Of a stretch of DNA of 64,000 bases, positions 45,290-55,653 are shown one piece after another; positions within the stretch are counted from its first letter, which is position 1; every line of letters starts with the position of its first letter. The notes beneath the pieces were generated by a model. It did not search any database. It was not told where the DNA came from and saw only the letters and a program-made list of their open reading frames with translations. This DNA is from Colwellia sp. MB3u-41 (GTDB lineage: Bacteria > Pseudomonadota > Gammaproteobacteria > Enterobacterales > Alteromonadaceae). The DNA lies in assembly GCF_014076845.1 (NCBI RefSeq), contig NZ_JACGUT010000047.1:310001-374000 (forward strand). The letters run 5' to 3'. A program made the translations under genes and the position numbers.

Positions 45290-46806
45290 TACTGTCCTCC
45301 TGAAAGGATAAGTTTAATATTGTTATTAAAGTCATGTAACTGGGTAGCTGCATCAATGGCATACTCACTTAGTGGTCCAGCAAAAACAGTCATTAATGGT
45401 GCGCCAGAGATGAGAATGAGCAATGCGACTAATTGCGCTGGATGAACTCGTTGTTGCCTTGTATCAGTGGTTATTTTAGCATGATGATACCAAAACAAAG
45501 TGCTACCAGCTTTAGACACAGCAAATAATATAGCTAAACTTGCAAAGAGATATATTGGCCAAAACACCAAGGTATATTCAGCATTTAAGGTTGCTTTAAG
45601 CAGCCATACTTTTCCAATGAAACCAGACAAAGGTGGCATGCCTATCACTGCAATTGCTGCAATCAAAAAACAAGCGCCAAGTAACTTCGGCTGAGAAACA
45701 GCAGAACCTGCAGAAATACGGTCGGCAACTTCACCACGTTGGCGGCCAATTAAATCCGCTAAAATAAAGAGTGCTGCTGTAACCAACGTTGAGTGCACTA
45801 AGTAATAGATAGCCGCGGAACTTGCTTCAATAGTTTGTACCGCAACTAATGCAACCAAGGTCCCCACAGACACTATCACCAAATTAGCGGTTAACTTTCT
45901 TAAATCTTTACTGGCTAAAACACCTACCGCGCCCATAGCAATGGTAGCAATCGCTAACCACCACAACCAACTTTGCGCCATATGAGTTAATTCGCCCGCT
46001 TCATCACCAAATATAAGTGTATATACACGCATCATTGAATAGACACCCACTTTTGTCATAATGGCAAATAATGCAGCGACAACAGGCATTGCTGTTGCAT
46101 AAGTATTAGGTAACCATAAATGTAGTGGTAACAAAGCGCCTTTTAAAGCAAATACTACCAGTAATAACATCCCACCTATTTTGGCTAAGTAGACATCATC
46201 ACCTTGTAAAAGTGCTACTTTCTGAGCCATATCAGCCATATTTAGTGTACCTAATACACCATATAAAACCCCTAAAGCAATCAAGAATATCGCTGAGCCT
46301 ACAAGATTAAGGATCACGTACTGTAAAGCAGCACGGGTATTTTTTTTATCTCCACCATGCATTAACAACGAATAAGAGGCGATAAGTAAGACTTCAAAAA
46401 AGACAAATAGATTAAAAGCATCACCGGTTAAGAATGCGCCATTGACCCCTAAAATTAAAAAATGTACAAGTGGATGAAAAAAACTCCCTTTGTCGTCATC
46501 TCCGGCACTCGCATATAACACACAGACAACACCGAGTAATGTCGTTAAACACACTAATAATGTAGAGAGGGGATCAGCAACGAGTACAATACCAAAAGGT
46601 GCGCTCCAATCGCCGATAGCATAAACCTGAGTACCTTCAGCTTGGACTTTGAGTAGTAAAGCCAATGAGACGGCAAATGTAAAAACACTGAGTACAACAG
46701 AAGCCACTCTTCGGGTACTTAAATTCGAGCCAAAGGGAGGCATCAATAAAATAACACCCGCAAGTATGGGCAATAAAATCGGTAAAAAGGTCAAATTATG
46801 GGTCAT
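45289..46806 (-). CDS. mrpD: Mrp Na+/H+ antiporter subunit D
   Basis: A 505-residue protein with about 14 membrane helices, homologous to the proton-pumping subunits NuoL/M/N of complex I. FEVLLIASYSLLMHGG contains the conserved helix 5 Glu, and ALKGALLPLHLWLPNTYATAMPVVAAL carries the conserved Lys and the loop region of the ion channel. It overlaps mrpC by 4 bases. Confidence 0.93.
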   Translation of the reverse strand: MTHNLTFLPILLPILAGVILLMPPFGSNLSTRRVASVVLSVFTFAVSLALLLKVQAEGTQVYAIGDWSAPFGIVLVADPLSTLLVCLTTLLGVVCVLYASAGDDDKGSFFHPLVHFLILGVNGAFLTGDAFNLFVFFEVLLIASYSLLMHGGDKKNTRAALQYVILNLVGSAIFLIALGVLYGVLGTLNMADMAQKVALLQGDDVYLAKIGGMLLLVVFALKGALLPLHLWLPNTYATAMPVVAALFAIMTKVGVYSMMRVYTLIFGDEAGELTHMAQSWLWWLAIATIAMGAVGVLASKDLRKLTANLVIVSVGTLVALVAVQTIEASSAAIYYLVHSTLVTAALFILADLIGRQRGEVADRISAGSAVSQPKLLGACFLIAAIAVIGMPPLSGFIGKVWLLKATLNAEYTLVFWPIYLFASLAILFAVSKAGSTLFWYHHAKITTDTRQQRVHPAQLVALLILISGAPLMTVFAGPLSEYAIDAATQLHDFNNNIKLILSGGQ

Positions 46807-47147
46807 ACGTTTACCTTTTTATCTTTTTCTGGCTCGCCATCTACATGGTCACTGCCTAAATCTGCTCGTCCTCTAATCGCTAAAATAACCACGAAGGCAG
46901 TCATTGCAAAACCAATAACTATCGCAGTTAATACTAAAGCTTGTGGCAATGGATCCGTATATTCTGAAGAGGTTCCAAGCACTGCAGCATTATTAATGCT
47001 AAGCCGCCCAGATGAAAACAGAAATAAATTAACCGCGTAAGAAAACATAGTTAGCCCTAATACGATAGGGAACGTTCTAGAACGTAAGATTAAAAACACG
47101 CCACAAGATACTAAAAGCCCAACGCAGGATGCGTAAAGTAATTCCAT
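46803..47147 (-). CDS. mrpC: Mrp Na+/H+ antiporter subunit C
   Basis: A 114-residue NuoK-like protein with three helices (about 4-22, 26-46 and 72-93). GLTMFSYAVNLFLFSSG and DPLPQALVLTAIVIGFA are the MnhC/NuoK motifs. It overlaps the stop of mrpA by one base and mrpD by 4, showing tight coupling throughout the operon. Confidence 0.93.
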   Translation of the reverse strand: MELLYASCVGLLVSCGVFLILRSRTFPIVLGLTMFSYAVNLFLFSSGRLSINNAAVLGTSSEYTDPLPQALVLTAIVIGFAMTAFVVILAIRGRADLGSDHVDGEPEKDKKVNV

Positions 47148-49936
47148 TAAGTTTTCACCTCTTCTTTAGGGCCGCTCGCTAATTGACCAAGACTTGCCAA
47201 AATCATTAATGTCGCGCCTACAACTGTAATATAAACACCCAGATCAAAGATCAGTGCACTGGCAAGTTCAATTTTACCAATAATGGGAATGTCGAAGTAG
47301 TCAAACCAAGTAGTCATGAACGGCCTACCATAGAACCAACTACCCACACCAGTAAATGTCGCAATAGCAATTCCTGAGGCAATAATTTTCCGATAATTAA
47401 TCGTTAAACGAGTAGATATCCAAGTTGAGCCGTGTGCAATATACTGTAAAATAAAAGCAACCGCGGTCACTAAACCTGCAATAAATCCGCCACCGGGAAG
47501 ATTATGACCACGTAAGAAAATATAAAAAGAGATCATTAATGCCAAAGGGAGTAATGATTGAGAAATACTGGCTAATAAAATAGGGTAACGCTCTTTCGCC
47601 CATAGTCGCCCTTCACTATCCCTAACTGGAAGAAGTAACGGCAGGTTGATTAAAAGTTTATAAATACCCAGCGCAGCAATACCTAATACGCAAATTTCAC
47701 CTAACGTGTCAAAGCCACGAAAATCAACCAAAATAACATTAACGACGTTGGTACCACCGCCACCTGTTTTAGCATTGGCTAAGAAAAATTCTGATATTGA
47801 CTCAAATGGGCGGGTAATTAATGCATAGCAAATACTCGCGACCACAACTCCTAAAGCCGCTGAGATCCCTAAATCGCGAACCACACGTAAAGAGCTAGAC
47901 TCTTTGGGTGAATGCTGTGGTAAGAAAAACAAGGCTAGCATCAGTAAAACAATAGTGACAACTTCAACCGTTAATTGCGTTAAGGCTAAATCTGGTGCTG
48001 AGAAACGAGTAAACACAACAGACACCATCAAACCGACAACTGATATCATCAACAACGACACCACTCTTGCACGGTACCAAATCACCGTACTTATTGCGCC
48101 AATCATTAATAATGCTGCGCCAATCGCGTTATGAAGATCAATTGGCGTCAATTCTTTTTGCCCGCTTAGTTGGTGCATTTCAAATAATGGCCAACCGGCA
48201 AAGATTAAAACAAAAACAAACATTAGCATTAGATAACGTTGTAAAGAACCATTTTCTATGTCATTTATTTTTCGCTGACTCCACTTTGTGATGAGATATA
48301 TACTGTCATCAAAAGCCTTTTTGGCGTTCAAGCTAGGCATAGATGCCTGAAATTGAAACAGATAACGTCGCTGGGTATATAGAAATAAACCACCGATTAC
48401 TGCTATAGCACTCATCAAGAGTGGCAAATTAAAACCGTGCCATAACGCAACTTTAAATTCAGGAACATATCCACCGAGTACGGCAAAAGACGCTGCTTTT
48501 AAAATGTCATCAATAATAAAGTTAGGGAAAATCCCGACGACTAAACATAAAGCGACCAGTATCTCGATAGGAACTCGCATATAACGCGGTGGTTCACTGG
48601 GTTGTTTAGGTAAATCAATAGGGTCGCCATTAAAGAAAACATCGTGGATAAAGCGAGCTGAGTAAGCTACAGCTAATGCACCTGCAACGGTAGCAAGTAC
48701 AGGTATAAGCCAAGACATAGACCCAAGTAATTGTTGATGCAGTGTTTCAGCAAAAAACATTTCTTTAGACAAGAAACCATTTAACAGCGGAACACCCGCC
48801 ATCGCGGCCGCAGCAACCATTGCTAACGTCGCCGTATAAGGCATAAATCGCCACATACCGTTAAGTTTCCGCATGTCACGCGTACCCGTTTCATGGTCAA
48901 TAATACCTGTTGCCATGAATAATGAAGCTTTAAATATGGCATGATTGATTATATGAAAAATGGCAGCAACAGCAGCAAGCTTAGTGTCCAAACCGAATAA
49001 TAAGGTGATTAACCCTAAATGACTGATCGTTGAATAGGCTAACAGCCCTTTTAAATCATGTTTAAATAACGCAATATAAGCGCCGAGTAACATGGTAGTT
49101 AATCCAGTTAAACTCACCAGAATAAACCATATATCGGTACCCGCTAATGCAGGATAAAAACGCGCTAATAAGAAAATCCCAGCCTTTACCATAGTAGCAG
49201 AATGTAGATAAGCACTTACCGGCGTTGGCGCAGCCATAGCATGAGGTAGCCAAAAGTGAAAAGGAAACTGTGCCGATTTTGTGAAAGCGCCCAGTAAGAC
49301 TAAAATTAGAGTGACTTCATACCAAGCATGCGCTTGAATAATTTCTCTGCTCGCTAAGATCGCATCTAAATTGTAACTACCAACGATATTACCCAGTAAA
49401 AGCAAACCCGCCAGCAATGCTAAACCACCACCACCGGTTACGATTAAGGCCATGATTGCGCCCTTTCGTGCCTCGGGTTTATGCCACCAATAGCTAATTA
49501 ACAAAAACGAACTAATACTGGTTAGCTCCCAAAAGAACCAGAGCTGAATGATATTATTCGACATGACAATACCAAGCATCGCTGTCATAAATAACATTAA
49601 ATAAGCATAAAGCTTGGGCATAGAGTCTTTACTACTGAGGTAATAACGGGCATAAAAGATAACTAATATGCCTATTCCTAAGATCATAAATACAAACAAC
49701 AGCGCTAAGCCGTCTAAACGGAAGGCGATATCTATACCTAGTAAAGGGATCCAAGAGATTGTTTCCCTAATAACGTTGCCAGCAAAAATAGCTGGCGCTA
49801 AGCTAATTGTCATGAATAATGCAATGATCGGCATTAACAACGTCAACGCAGTTGATTGATTACGTGTTAATTTTCCCGTTCTTGAGGAAATAATACTGCC
49901 GAGTAACGATAGCAGGGGTATCCAAAGCAAAGTCAT
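47147..49936 (-). CDS. mrpA: Mrp Na+/H+ antiporter fused subunits A and B
   Basis: A 929-residue protein combining the NuoL-like A subunit (about 1-760) and the B subunit (about 790-925), as in the PhaAB-type group of Gram-negative bacteria. In the A part, [25 protein letters not shown] and [18 protein letters not shown] are hallmarks; in the B part, [20 protein letters not shown]. It is the first gene of the six-gene operon, whose product expels Na+ and supports pH homeostasis in salty or alkaline surroundings. The ATG at 49936 gives the usual family start ([15 protein letters not shown]). Confidence 0.93.
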   Translation of the reverse strand: MTLLWIPLLSLLGSIISSRTGKLTRNQSTALTLLMPIIALFMTISLAPAIFAGNVIRETISWIPLLGIDIAFRLDGLALLFVFMILGIGILVIFYARYYLSSKDSMPKLYAYLMLFMTAMLGIVMSNNIIQLWFFWELTSISSFLLISYWWHKPEARKGAIMALIVTGGGGLALLAGLLLLGNIVGSYNLDAILASREIIQAHAWYEVTLILVLLGAFTKSAQFPFHFWLPHAMAAPTPVSAYLHSATMVKAGIFLLARFYPALAGTDIWFILVSLTGLTTMLLGAYIALFKHDLKGLLAYSTISHLGLITLLFGLDTKLAAVAAIFHIINHAIFKASLFMATGIIDHETGTRDMRKLNGMWRFMPYTATLAMVAAAAMAGVPLLNGFLSKEMFFAETLHQQLLGSMSWLIPVLATVAGALAVAYSARFIHDVFFNGDPIDLPKQPSEPPRYMRVPIEILVALCLVVGIFPNFIIDDILKAASFAVLGGYVPEFKVALWHGFNLPLLMSAIAVIGGLFLYTQRRYLFQFQASMPSLNAKKAFDDSIYLITKWSQRKINDIENGSLQRYLMLMFVFVLIFAGWPLFEMHQLSGQKELTPIDLHNAIGAALLMIGAISTVIWYRARVVSLLMISVVGLMVSVVFTRFSAPDLALTQLTVEVVTIVLLMLALFFLPQHSPKESSSLRVVRDLGISAALGVVVASICYALITRPFESISEFFLANAKTGGGGTNVVNVILVDFRGFDTLGEICVLGIAALGIYKLLINLPLLLPVRDSEGRLWAKERYPILLASISQSLLPLALMISFYIFLRGHNLPGGGFIAGLVTAVAFILQYIAHGSTWISTRLTINYRKIIASGIAIATFTGVGSWFYGRPFMTTWFDYFDIPIIGKIELASALIFDLGVYITVVGATLMILASLGQLASGPKEEVKT

Positions 49937-50107
49937 AGAGTAGCCTTTTTATTTTTATAATGAGAAGTAATGACATCTGAACATAGACATAATATGTCGC
50001 TAAACTAAATTTAACAACATTATCTCCTTATAAAAGTGTAATTGAAATTAATTTAAAAGCACTTTAGTACAAACTGAATAAAAGTTAAACGATGAATATT
50101 CGGAAAA

Positions 50108-50149
50108 GCATTGTTTATTCGACGATTGTTTGATTAATAAACACAATGC
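50108..50149. promoter_or_regulatory. Inverted repeat between mrp operon and Lrp-type gene
   Basis: GCATTGTTTATT (50108-50119) and AATAAACACAATGC (50136-50149) form an imperfect dyad around 16 bases, about 66 bases before the Lrp-type start. AT-rich dyads of this sort are typical binding sites for Lrp/AsnC proteins; autoregulation and control of mrp are possible. Confidence 0.4.
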
Positions 50150-50214
50150 ATTGGTTAATAATACAATAGTCGGTATAGTTAGTAATTTACTATATAAATG
50201 GAAGACTTACCATA

Positions 50215-50685
50215 ATGAAAAAATTAGATGATATAGATTTACGCATTTTAACCATTTTATATCGCGATGCTGATATCACTAATAAAGAGTTAGCTTCACA
50301 AATAGGTGTTGCGCCCTCTACCTGTTTAGAGCGCGTTAAGCGCATGAAACATAAAAAAATAATTAATGGTGCTTACATTGAAATTGATTTCAAAAGTTTA
50401 GGTGGAAATATAGAAGCGATTGCAGCTATCCGCTTACAGCCCTATTCTGAAGATATTGTTAACAACCTTCGTGATGATTTACTTAAGCTACCCGAAATTG
50501 TTAGTTTGTATCACATGGGAGGGAGCTACGATTACTTTATTCATATGTCAGTTAAAGACAGCGAACATTTACGACAATTTGTTTTCAAGGCGATCACGTC
50601 AAGAGATGAAGTAACAACAGTAGAAACTTCGCTTATTTTTGAGCACAGTCGTAGTGGTGTTCTGCCAAATTTTGATGACGAATAA
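50215..50685 (+). CDS. Lrp/AsnC family transcriptional regulator
   Basis: A 156-residue regulator. The N-terminal helix-turn-helix reads DIDLRILTILYRDADITNKELASQIGVAPSTCLERVKRM; the C-terminal RAM (ligand-binding) domain follows from about 65 (IAAIRLQPYS, VSLYHMGGSYDYFIHM). The GGSYDYF motif is the typical effector region. It is divergent from the mrp operon, 278 bases away. A link to mrp is only positional, since these regulators usually sense amino acids. Confidence 0.9.
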   Translation: MKKLDDIDLRILTILYRDADITNKELASQIGVAPSTCLERVKRMKHKKIINGAYIEIDFKSLGGNIEAIAAIRLQPYSEDIVNNLRDDLLKLPEIVSLYHMGGSYDYFIHMSVKDSEHLRQFVFKAITSRDEVTTVETSLIFEHSRSGVLPNFDDE

Positions 50686-50757
50686 ACATTCTACCGGTTA
50701 GCCCTGTAGTGACTTTTCATAAAAATATGACTCATTAAAAAACTACAATCAAGGCGA

Positions 50758-51429
50758 CTATTTTTCAAAGTCTTGTGTTTCAAAATAAAGTGGTTTAATG
50801 GTGCCACAATTTAAAAATTTATATAGAAGTTCAGTTTCTTTTGGCACAGCTGACGATGTACGAAAACGTGTTAAACACCCGGCTTCGAGATCGAGGCCAA
50901 GTAAATGTCCAAAACTTGGGGCCTGTTGGATTTTATGAATATAAATTTTATAATTTTTCTTTAAATCTATTACCGCATACTCTTGCTTGTTGCTTGATTC
51001 ACTGATGTCATCAAGTTTGCGAACATATAATTTTTTAGCAAACGTTAATGGTATATTTTTATACACAAGCATTCCATCACGAGCAAAGTGTCCTGCGTAT
51101 ACGTCAGCCATAATCACCATTTCTTCACCATGCATCAATCGTTGTAAGTTAAAAGCCTTCGTTTTTATTGTCGTTAATTGCCCGTCACGAACAGTTTGCA
51201 ACAGCGCTAAATCTTTATTCTCAATTTTATATAATAACTGCACATTACTTGGCCTATCATATGTTGTCATCACCACAGCATATATAGCAGAGCGCTGAAC
51301 AAAGAGGACCATATTATGTTCGCCCATATATGTAGGGTCTATTGGCGGTAACTCTTTAACGTCTTCACGAGCAAAGCTTGTTGAATTTAATACCATCAAG
51401 AGTAAAGTCAGTAAAATTTTTTTCATCAA
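50758..51429 (-). CDS. Unknown exported protein, 223 residues
   Basis: Signal peptide 1-20 (KKILLTLLLMVLNSTSFA, cut before RE). The mature protein looks globular and beta-rich (MVLFVQRSAIYAVVMTTYDRPSNVQLLYKI) with two Cys near the end (EAGCLTRF and FLNCGTIK) that may form a disulphide in the periplasm. I do not recognise a family. No gene follows it closely; the convergent Lrp-type gene ends 72 bases away. Confidence 0.7.
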   Translation of the reverse strand: MMKKILLTLLLMVLNSTSFAREDVKELPPIDPTYMGEHNMVLFVQRSAIYAVVMTTYDRPSNVQLLYKIENKDLALLQTVRDGQLTTIKTKAFNLQRLMHGEEMVIMADVYAGHFARDGMLVYKNIPLTFAKKLYVRKLDDISESSNKQEYAVIDLKKNYKIYIHKIQQAPSFGHLLGLDLEAGCLTRFRTSSAVPKETELLYKFLNCGTIKPLYFETQDFEK

Positions 51430-51515
51430 AAATAACTCGGTAAAGTATGTATAGCGTCATACCAATAAAAGTTATTGGTACAAACAGATAATCTGATTAT
51501 AAACTATCTAAAAAA

Positions 51516-51545
51516 AAAGGCTAAATGAATTAACATTTAGCCTTT
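51516..51545 (-). terminator. Terminator of the DUF3300 gene
   Basis: AAAGGCTAAATG and CATTTAGCCTTT pair perfectly over 12 bases. On the minus strand a run of T residues follows, about 105 bases after the DUF3300 stop. Confidence 0.82.
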
Positions 51546-51650
51546 GTCCATAATTCTGTTTAGAAGCATTCGCTTTACGTTATGGTAATACAAATTTTTC
51601 AGATCATTACATAGCGCTGTAATCCCTACTTTTATATAAACATAAAAGTA

Positions 51651-52919
51651 TTACTCTTTATTTCGTGCTTTAATAAGCGTTGAACGATTACTTTTAACCG
51701 ATACTTGTCGATGGGTTTTTAGCTGTTTCACCTGATGCTTAGTATGCCTTTTTGATCTGTTTTGAGATTTAGCATGATGTTTTTCTGCTTTTTTTTTATA
51801 CATCCCTGATATCACCTTAGCTGAAGGTTCTTTTTTTAGCGGTGCATTGGCGTGATAAAGCTTTTCAGGCCTAGGCTGCTTAAGTATAGACTTGGTGGCT
51901 CTTGTTTTAGTTAACGGTACTTTACTGTTATTTAACTTAGCAGTCATCAACAATGGTCTGCCCTTTACCTTAGGCGACACGTTCTTTTTGGGTGCACGAT
52001 AAGATTTGTGGCCAGTTTTTCGTATTTTCACTCGCTTATGGTCATATCTCAAACGGGTATGCTTGCTCCTATAAGCAACACCTTTTCTATGCGCTATCTG
52101 ATGTGTCCATCGCTTTGCATATCCGCCGTTAACGATTAAACGCCGAGGACGCTGTTCATAATAACGATGTTTAGCATGATGAGAACTCGCCACAACCACA
52201 TGACGATTGTTCCAATGAAATGCACTAAAGAAATAATTGAACGAAATATGAATACCTGAATGCCAATAGAAGGGTCTTTTGTCGCTGACATACATACGAT
52301 GATGGGGTTGCCAATAAACTGGTGGGTAAGATACCGAATGCCAAGTACCATAAACCCTGCGGGTGTCGTAGTATGGAATATAAACAATTTCCTTTTTTAT
52401 TGGCTCAATAACAATATTATTTTCTTCATAGCTAACATCCATGTTATCCATTTTTTTAAGGTTACCAGCAAGCGCTGCTTTTTGTCTCAACACTTGAATA
52501 CTTTCTAACAGCTGAGATTCGTCTTGTAGAAAAGCATCACCGAGTTGCTGAGTCCAGGTTAAATTCTCACTTAATCGGGTCAGAATACGCTCAAAAGGGA
52601 CTAACGCTTTAACACTAGCGTCCCAATTAAAGTCTTCTACCGAACGAGCGGCCACTTCACTGCTAACCCCTTCATTTTTTATTAGCCAGCGATGGGCTGT
52701 TATAATTTCGATAGGGTAAGTAGCAGCAATTAATATATGGGTAAGTAAACTGTCAGGGTACAGCGCAATAGGCGCTAACATTTGTGCTAATTCAGCATCA
52801 CTGAATGATTGTTGTTCCTGTTGCTCAATATAGGGCTGTGTAGATAGATTTTCTGCGAGTACATTAAAACTTACTAAAGCGCTGACAGCAAAGCTAAATG
52901 AAAATATAAAATCTTTCAT
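51651..52919 (-). CDS. DUF3300 exported protein with basic C-terminal tail
   Basis: About 422 residues. Signal peptide 1-22 (FIFSFSFAVSALVSFNVLA). The DUF3300 domain (about 35-190) has ELAQMLAPIALYPDSLLTHILIAATYPIEI and WDASVKALVPFERIL, then YIPYYDTRRVYGTW. From about 220 to the end the protein is strongly basic and repetitive (many K, R, H), perhaps binding nucleic acid or cell-wall polymers. I choose ATG 52919, which has AGGATC ahead and gives the signal peptide, over a frame reaching 52967. A TTCAG-N6-TTCAG box lies 51 bases upstream, linking it to the two-component system at 53044-55396. Confidence 0.82.
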   Translation of the reverse strand: MKDFIFSFSFAVSALVSFNVLAENLSTQPYIEQQEQQSFSDAELAQMLAPIALYPDSLLTHILIAATYPIEIITAHRWLIKNEGVSSEVAARSVEDFNWDASVKALVPFERILTRLSENLTWTQQLGDAFLQDESQLLESIQVLRQKAALAGNLKKMDNMDVSYEENNIVIEPIKKEIVYIPYYDTRRVYGTWHSVSYPPVYWQPHHRMYVSDKRPFYWHSGIHISFNYFFSAFHWNNRHVVVASSHHAKHRYYEQRPRRLIVNGGYAKRWTHQIAHRKGVAYRSKHTRLRYDHKRVKIRKTGHKSYRAPKKNVSPKVKGRPLLMTAKLNNSKVPLTKTRATKSILKQPRPEKLYHANAPLKKEPSAKVISGMYKKKAEKHHAKSQNRSKRHTKHQVKQLKTHRQVSVKSNRSTLIKARNKE

Positions 52920-52969
52920 CGTTATGATCCTCATGACTAATTCTAGACAATAAGGATAACAAGACAAAA

Positions 52970-52985
52970 CTGAACGTAACCTGAA
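52970..52985 (-). promoter_or_regulatory. TTCAG-N6-TTCAG box upstream of the DUF3300 gene
   Basis: Minus-strand TTCAGGTTACGTTCAG, two direct repeats with an 11-base period, the spacing of OmpR/PmrA-type response regulator sites. It ends 51 bases before ATG 52919. Two further boxes of the same form stand at 55475-55490 and 55589-55604. Confidence 0.6.
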
Positions 52986-53043
52986 CAGCTTTTTTAGGTA
53001 AGCATTGCCACTTTCAACATATGCTTAGTTTTTTAACAAAGGG

Positions 53044-54393
53044 CTAACGAGATGAATGAAAAACAAGTGTGAAAACAGCCCCCAAAAGTATCGCTGAATT
53101 GCCAATAGTTAATTGCCCCTGATAACTACTCACTAAATCATTAACAATGGCTAAACCAATGCCGTGGCCCGCTTGATAGGTGTCTGCTCTTCCCCCTCGA
53201 GATAAAATAAAGGCTTGCTGTGACGCTTCAATACCAGTGCCATCGTCAGCTATCTCAATGGTTAATTTTTTATCTACGGTTATAACGTTTATCATGATTT
53301 TGTGTTTTGCAGCTTTACAGGCGTTATCAAGAATATTACCTAAAATCTCCATTAAATCAGCTTCATCACCTTTAAATATAGCGTTTGGAGCAACGTTAAC
53401 CCTAAAAGATAAGTTTTTATCGTGATAAATTTTAGCTAACGTAGCGATAAGCTTATTAACAACTTGCTCTATTTCAACCCCTAAATGCCATGACGACTGC
53501 CCTGCACTTTGCGCTCTTTTAAGTTGATGTTCGATTATTTTATTGATTAATTGTAATTGTTCAGTCGTACTCGCTGAAATATTAGCCTGACTTTGAATAA
53601 CCGCTAGCGGGTTTTTAAGGCTATGCGCTAAATCAGCCAAGGCGTTGCGGTAACGTTTTCGTTGGTTCTCTTCTGTCGCTAATAGTGTATTTAATTGTTG
53701 TGTAACAGGTTGCAGCTCAAGCGGATAGTTTGCATCTAACGCTTTCTTTTGCCCTTTTTCTATGTGCTCAAGCTCTTGAGATAATAACGTTAGCGGCTTT
53801 AATGTCCAGAGTAGCCACACAATTTGTACAGCAATAAACACCACCATTAATACCACTAACCATGTCCAAAGCTTTTGCTTAAAATCGTTAAGCGCCATTA
53901 ATAATGTTTCTTGGTCTTTAATAAGATGAAGTGTTATATCAAAGGCTTGACCATTGTCAGAAAAGCTAGCACTAAAGCTATAAAGTAAATGGCTGTTACC
54001 CTCTATGTTTATTTTTGAAATAAGTGTTTGCCCAACAGCTGGTGACGGTAATACTGACGGTAAAGGCAACGTTAGCAAAGAGAGCGACTGCCATAGGGGG
54101 TCAATTGGTGTATCACTCACTTTACTATCTTGCGGTAACGTTGCTATTAATGCATATAAGCCAGATTTACTGATATTAAATTGATTTTCCAACATCAGCT
54201 CAGGCATCAATAAATGATTATTTTCAACTTCCGCAACTGTAAAAATTGAATAGCTGTAAGCTTTTAGCTCATTTTTTATCGCTATATTTAACTGCCGTTC
54301 AAAGGCATTAGTTAAGGTTAAGCCAATAATAGGTAACATAACGACTGTCATCACTAAAGTACTTAATAAAAGCCGAACTTTTAAAGAGTTCAT
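53044..54393 (-). CDS. PhoQ/QseC-type sensor histidine kinase
   Basis: A 449-residue membrane kinase. Helices at about 6-27 and 173-197 enclose a periplasmic domain of about 145 residues. A HAMP-like segment leads to the acceptor helix LADLAHSLKNPLAVIQSQ (His near 262); the ATPase domain has NILDNACKAA, IADDGTGI and GHGIGLAIVNDLV. The HSLKNPL form of the H box is typical of PhoQ/QseC-like kinases. It comes 23 bases after the response regulator gene and completes the PepSY / regulator / kinase operon. Confidence 0.9.
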   Translation of the reverse strand: MNSLKVRLLLSTLVMTVVMLPIIGLTLTNAFERQLNIAIKNELKAYSYSIFTVAEVENNHLLMPELMLENQFNISKSGLYALIATLPQDSKVSDTPIDPLWQSLSLLTLPLPSVLPSPAVGQTLISKINIEGNSHLLYSFSASFSDNGQAFDITLHLIKDQETLLMALNDFKQKLWTWLVVLMVVFIAVQIVWLLWTLKPLTLLSQELEHIEKGQKKALDANYPLELQPVTQQLNTLLATEENQRKRYRNALADLAHSLKNPLAVIQSQANISASTTEQLQLINKIIEHQLKRAQSAGQSSWHLGVEIEQVVNKLIATLAKIYHDKNLSFRVNVAPNAIFKGDEADLMEILGNILDNACKAAKHKIMINVITVDKKLTIEIADDGTGIEASQQAFILSRGGRADTYQAGHGIGLAIVNDLVSSYQGQLTIGNSAILLGAVFTLVFHSSR

Positions 54394-54416
54394 TCGTTAG
54401 GTATATCCATGCGACT

Positions 54417-55094
54417 TCATAGATCTAATCGCTTTAATTTATAGCCATGTCCACGCAGTGTTTCAATGAAACCGTATTCGTTATCCGGGTCGATTTTCTT
54501 CCTTAATCGCCGAATAAAGACTTCAATAACATTTGAATCAAGATCGAAGTCTTGGTCGTAAATATGCTCAGTGAGTGTTGCCTTTGAAGTAACTTCATCA
54601 AGGTGATGCATCATATACTCAAGTAACTTATATTCTGAGCTACTTAATTTTACCGACTTATTACTTACTTCCACGAGCAAACTTTTGGTGTTCAAGGTTA
54701 ACGGACCATTTTTTATCAGTGGGCTTGCCTGCCCTGCCGACCTTCTGATCAGTGCATTTAACCGTGCAAGTAATTCTTCCGCTTGAAAAGGTTTCGTTAA
54801 GTAATCATCTGCGCCTGCATCTAAACCGGCCACCTTGTTTTGCCAGCTATCGCGTGCAGTTAACACCAATATCGGAAAGTTGATATTCTTCTCGCGTAGC
54901 ATTCTAATAACACTAATACCGTCAAGTAACGGTAGGCCCACATCAATAATAGCTGCATCGTATGGATATTCTTGTCCTTGAAATAAACCCGTTTCACCAT
55001 CACTCGCTAAATCAACTAAATAATTAGCAGCAATTAAATGACGATGCAAGTTTGTCTGTAGGTCAATATCATCTTCAATAAAGAGTAAACGCAT
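54417..55094 (-). CDS. OmpR-family response regulator
   Basis: A 225-residue regulator. The receiver has LFIEDDIDL, the acceptor Asp in AAIIDVGLPLLDG and LTKPF; the C-terminal winged helix shows LSSSEYKLLEYMMHH, IYDQDFDLDSNVIEVFIRRLRKKI and TLRGHGYKL. The closest well-known group is PhoP/PmrA/QseB. It lies 5 bases after the PepSY gene. It is the probable reader of the TTCAG-N6-TTCAG boxes in this neighbourhood. Confidence 0.92.
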   Translation of the reverse strand: MRLLFIEDDIDLQTNLHRHLIAANYLVDLASDGETGLFQGQEYPYDAAIIDVGLPLLDGISVIRMLREKNINFPILVLTARDSWQNKVAGLDAGADDYLTKPFQAEELLARLNALIRRSAGQASPLIKNGPLTLNTKSLLVEVSNKSVKLSSSEYKLLEYMMHHLDEVTSKATLTEHIYDQDFDLDSNVIEVFIRRLRKKIDPDNEYGFIETLRGHGYKLKRLDL

Positions 55095-55099
55095 GATGA

Positions 55100-55396
55100 C
55101 TAGCCTCCATTAATTTTGCCTGTTTTAGCATCAACGTAAACAGAAATGATATGACCGTTCGCTTTGATTAACTTAACGCGATAGCCCGCTTTTTTATTCT
55201 CAACCTTAAGCACTTTTCCACCAAAACGACTTTTAGCAAGCTTAGCCGCTTGTTTACTGCTTTTTACGCTTAACGCAGCCTTATTTTGCTTACTAGCTTT
55301 AATAGTACTTGTTGATGACACAAATTTTCCTTGTGCCATCGCGTTAATAGAGAGCGCAAAAACAAAAAGAAAAAACAGGGGTAAAGCAAATTTCAT
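55100..55396 (-). CDS. Small secreted PepSY-domain protein
   Basis: A protein of about 98 residues. Signal peptide 1-22 (FALPLFFLFVFALSINAMA, cut before QG). The C-terminal half is a PepSY-type domain (AAKLAKSRFGGKVLKVENKKAGYRVKLIKANGHIISVYVDAKTGKI). The protein is rich in lysine. ATG 55396 is chosen because GGAA stands 7 bases upstream and the signal peptide then starts at once; a longer frame from 55474 adds an unrelated lead. As the first gene of the operon it may act as a periplasmic modulator of the kinase, as similar PepSY proteins do in other gammaproteobacteria. Confidence 0.82.
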   Translation of the reverse strand: MKFALPLFFLFVFALSINAMAQGKFVSSTSTIKASKQNKAALSVKSSKQAAKLAKSRFGGKVLKVENKKAGYRVKLIKANGHIISVYVDAKTGKINGG

Positions 55397-55474
55397 TGTT
55401 ATTCCAAAGACAAAGTTAAAAGTGTGCCTAGCTATATATACCCGTAGCTTATTTAAAATTATAAACCTTAGCAA

Positions 55475-55490
55475 CTGAATATCAGCTGAA
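55475..55490 (-). promoter_or_regulatory. TTCAG-N6-TTCAG box upstream of the PepSY operon
   Basis: Minus-strand TTCAGCTGATATTCAG, period 11, ending 79 bases before ATG 55396. It suggests autoregulation by the OmpR-type regulator encoded in the operon. Confidence 0.62.
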
Positions 55491-55588
55491 CAATTATTAA
55501 AAGCGCTTGTATCAAGTGTATAACACGGTCGTTATTCGATTTAACCATGATAAATCAATAGTTATATAAACCGTATGGCAAGGAAGTG

Positions 55589-55604
55589 TTCAGCTTGCAT
55601 TCAG
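55589..55604 (+). promoter_or_regulatory. TTCAG-N6-TTCAG box upstream of the anchored surface protein
   Basis: Plus-strand TTCAGCTTGCATTCAG, period 11, ending 50 bases before the ATG at 55654. It shares TTCAGCT and the final A-TTCAG with the box of the PepSY operon, 100 bases away on the other strand. Confidence 0.62.
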
Positions 55605-55653
55605 CTTTACTGCGTTTTAATAGCAACACTTAATAAAGCCTGCAGGATATATT

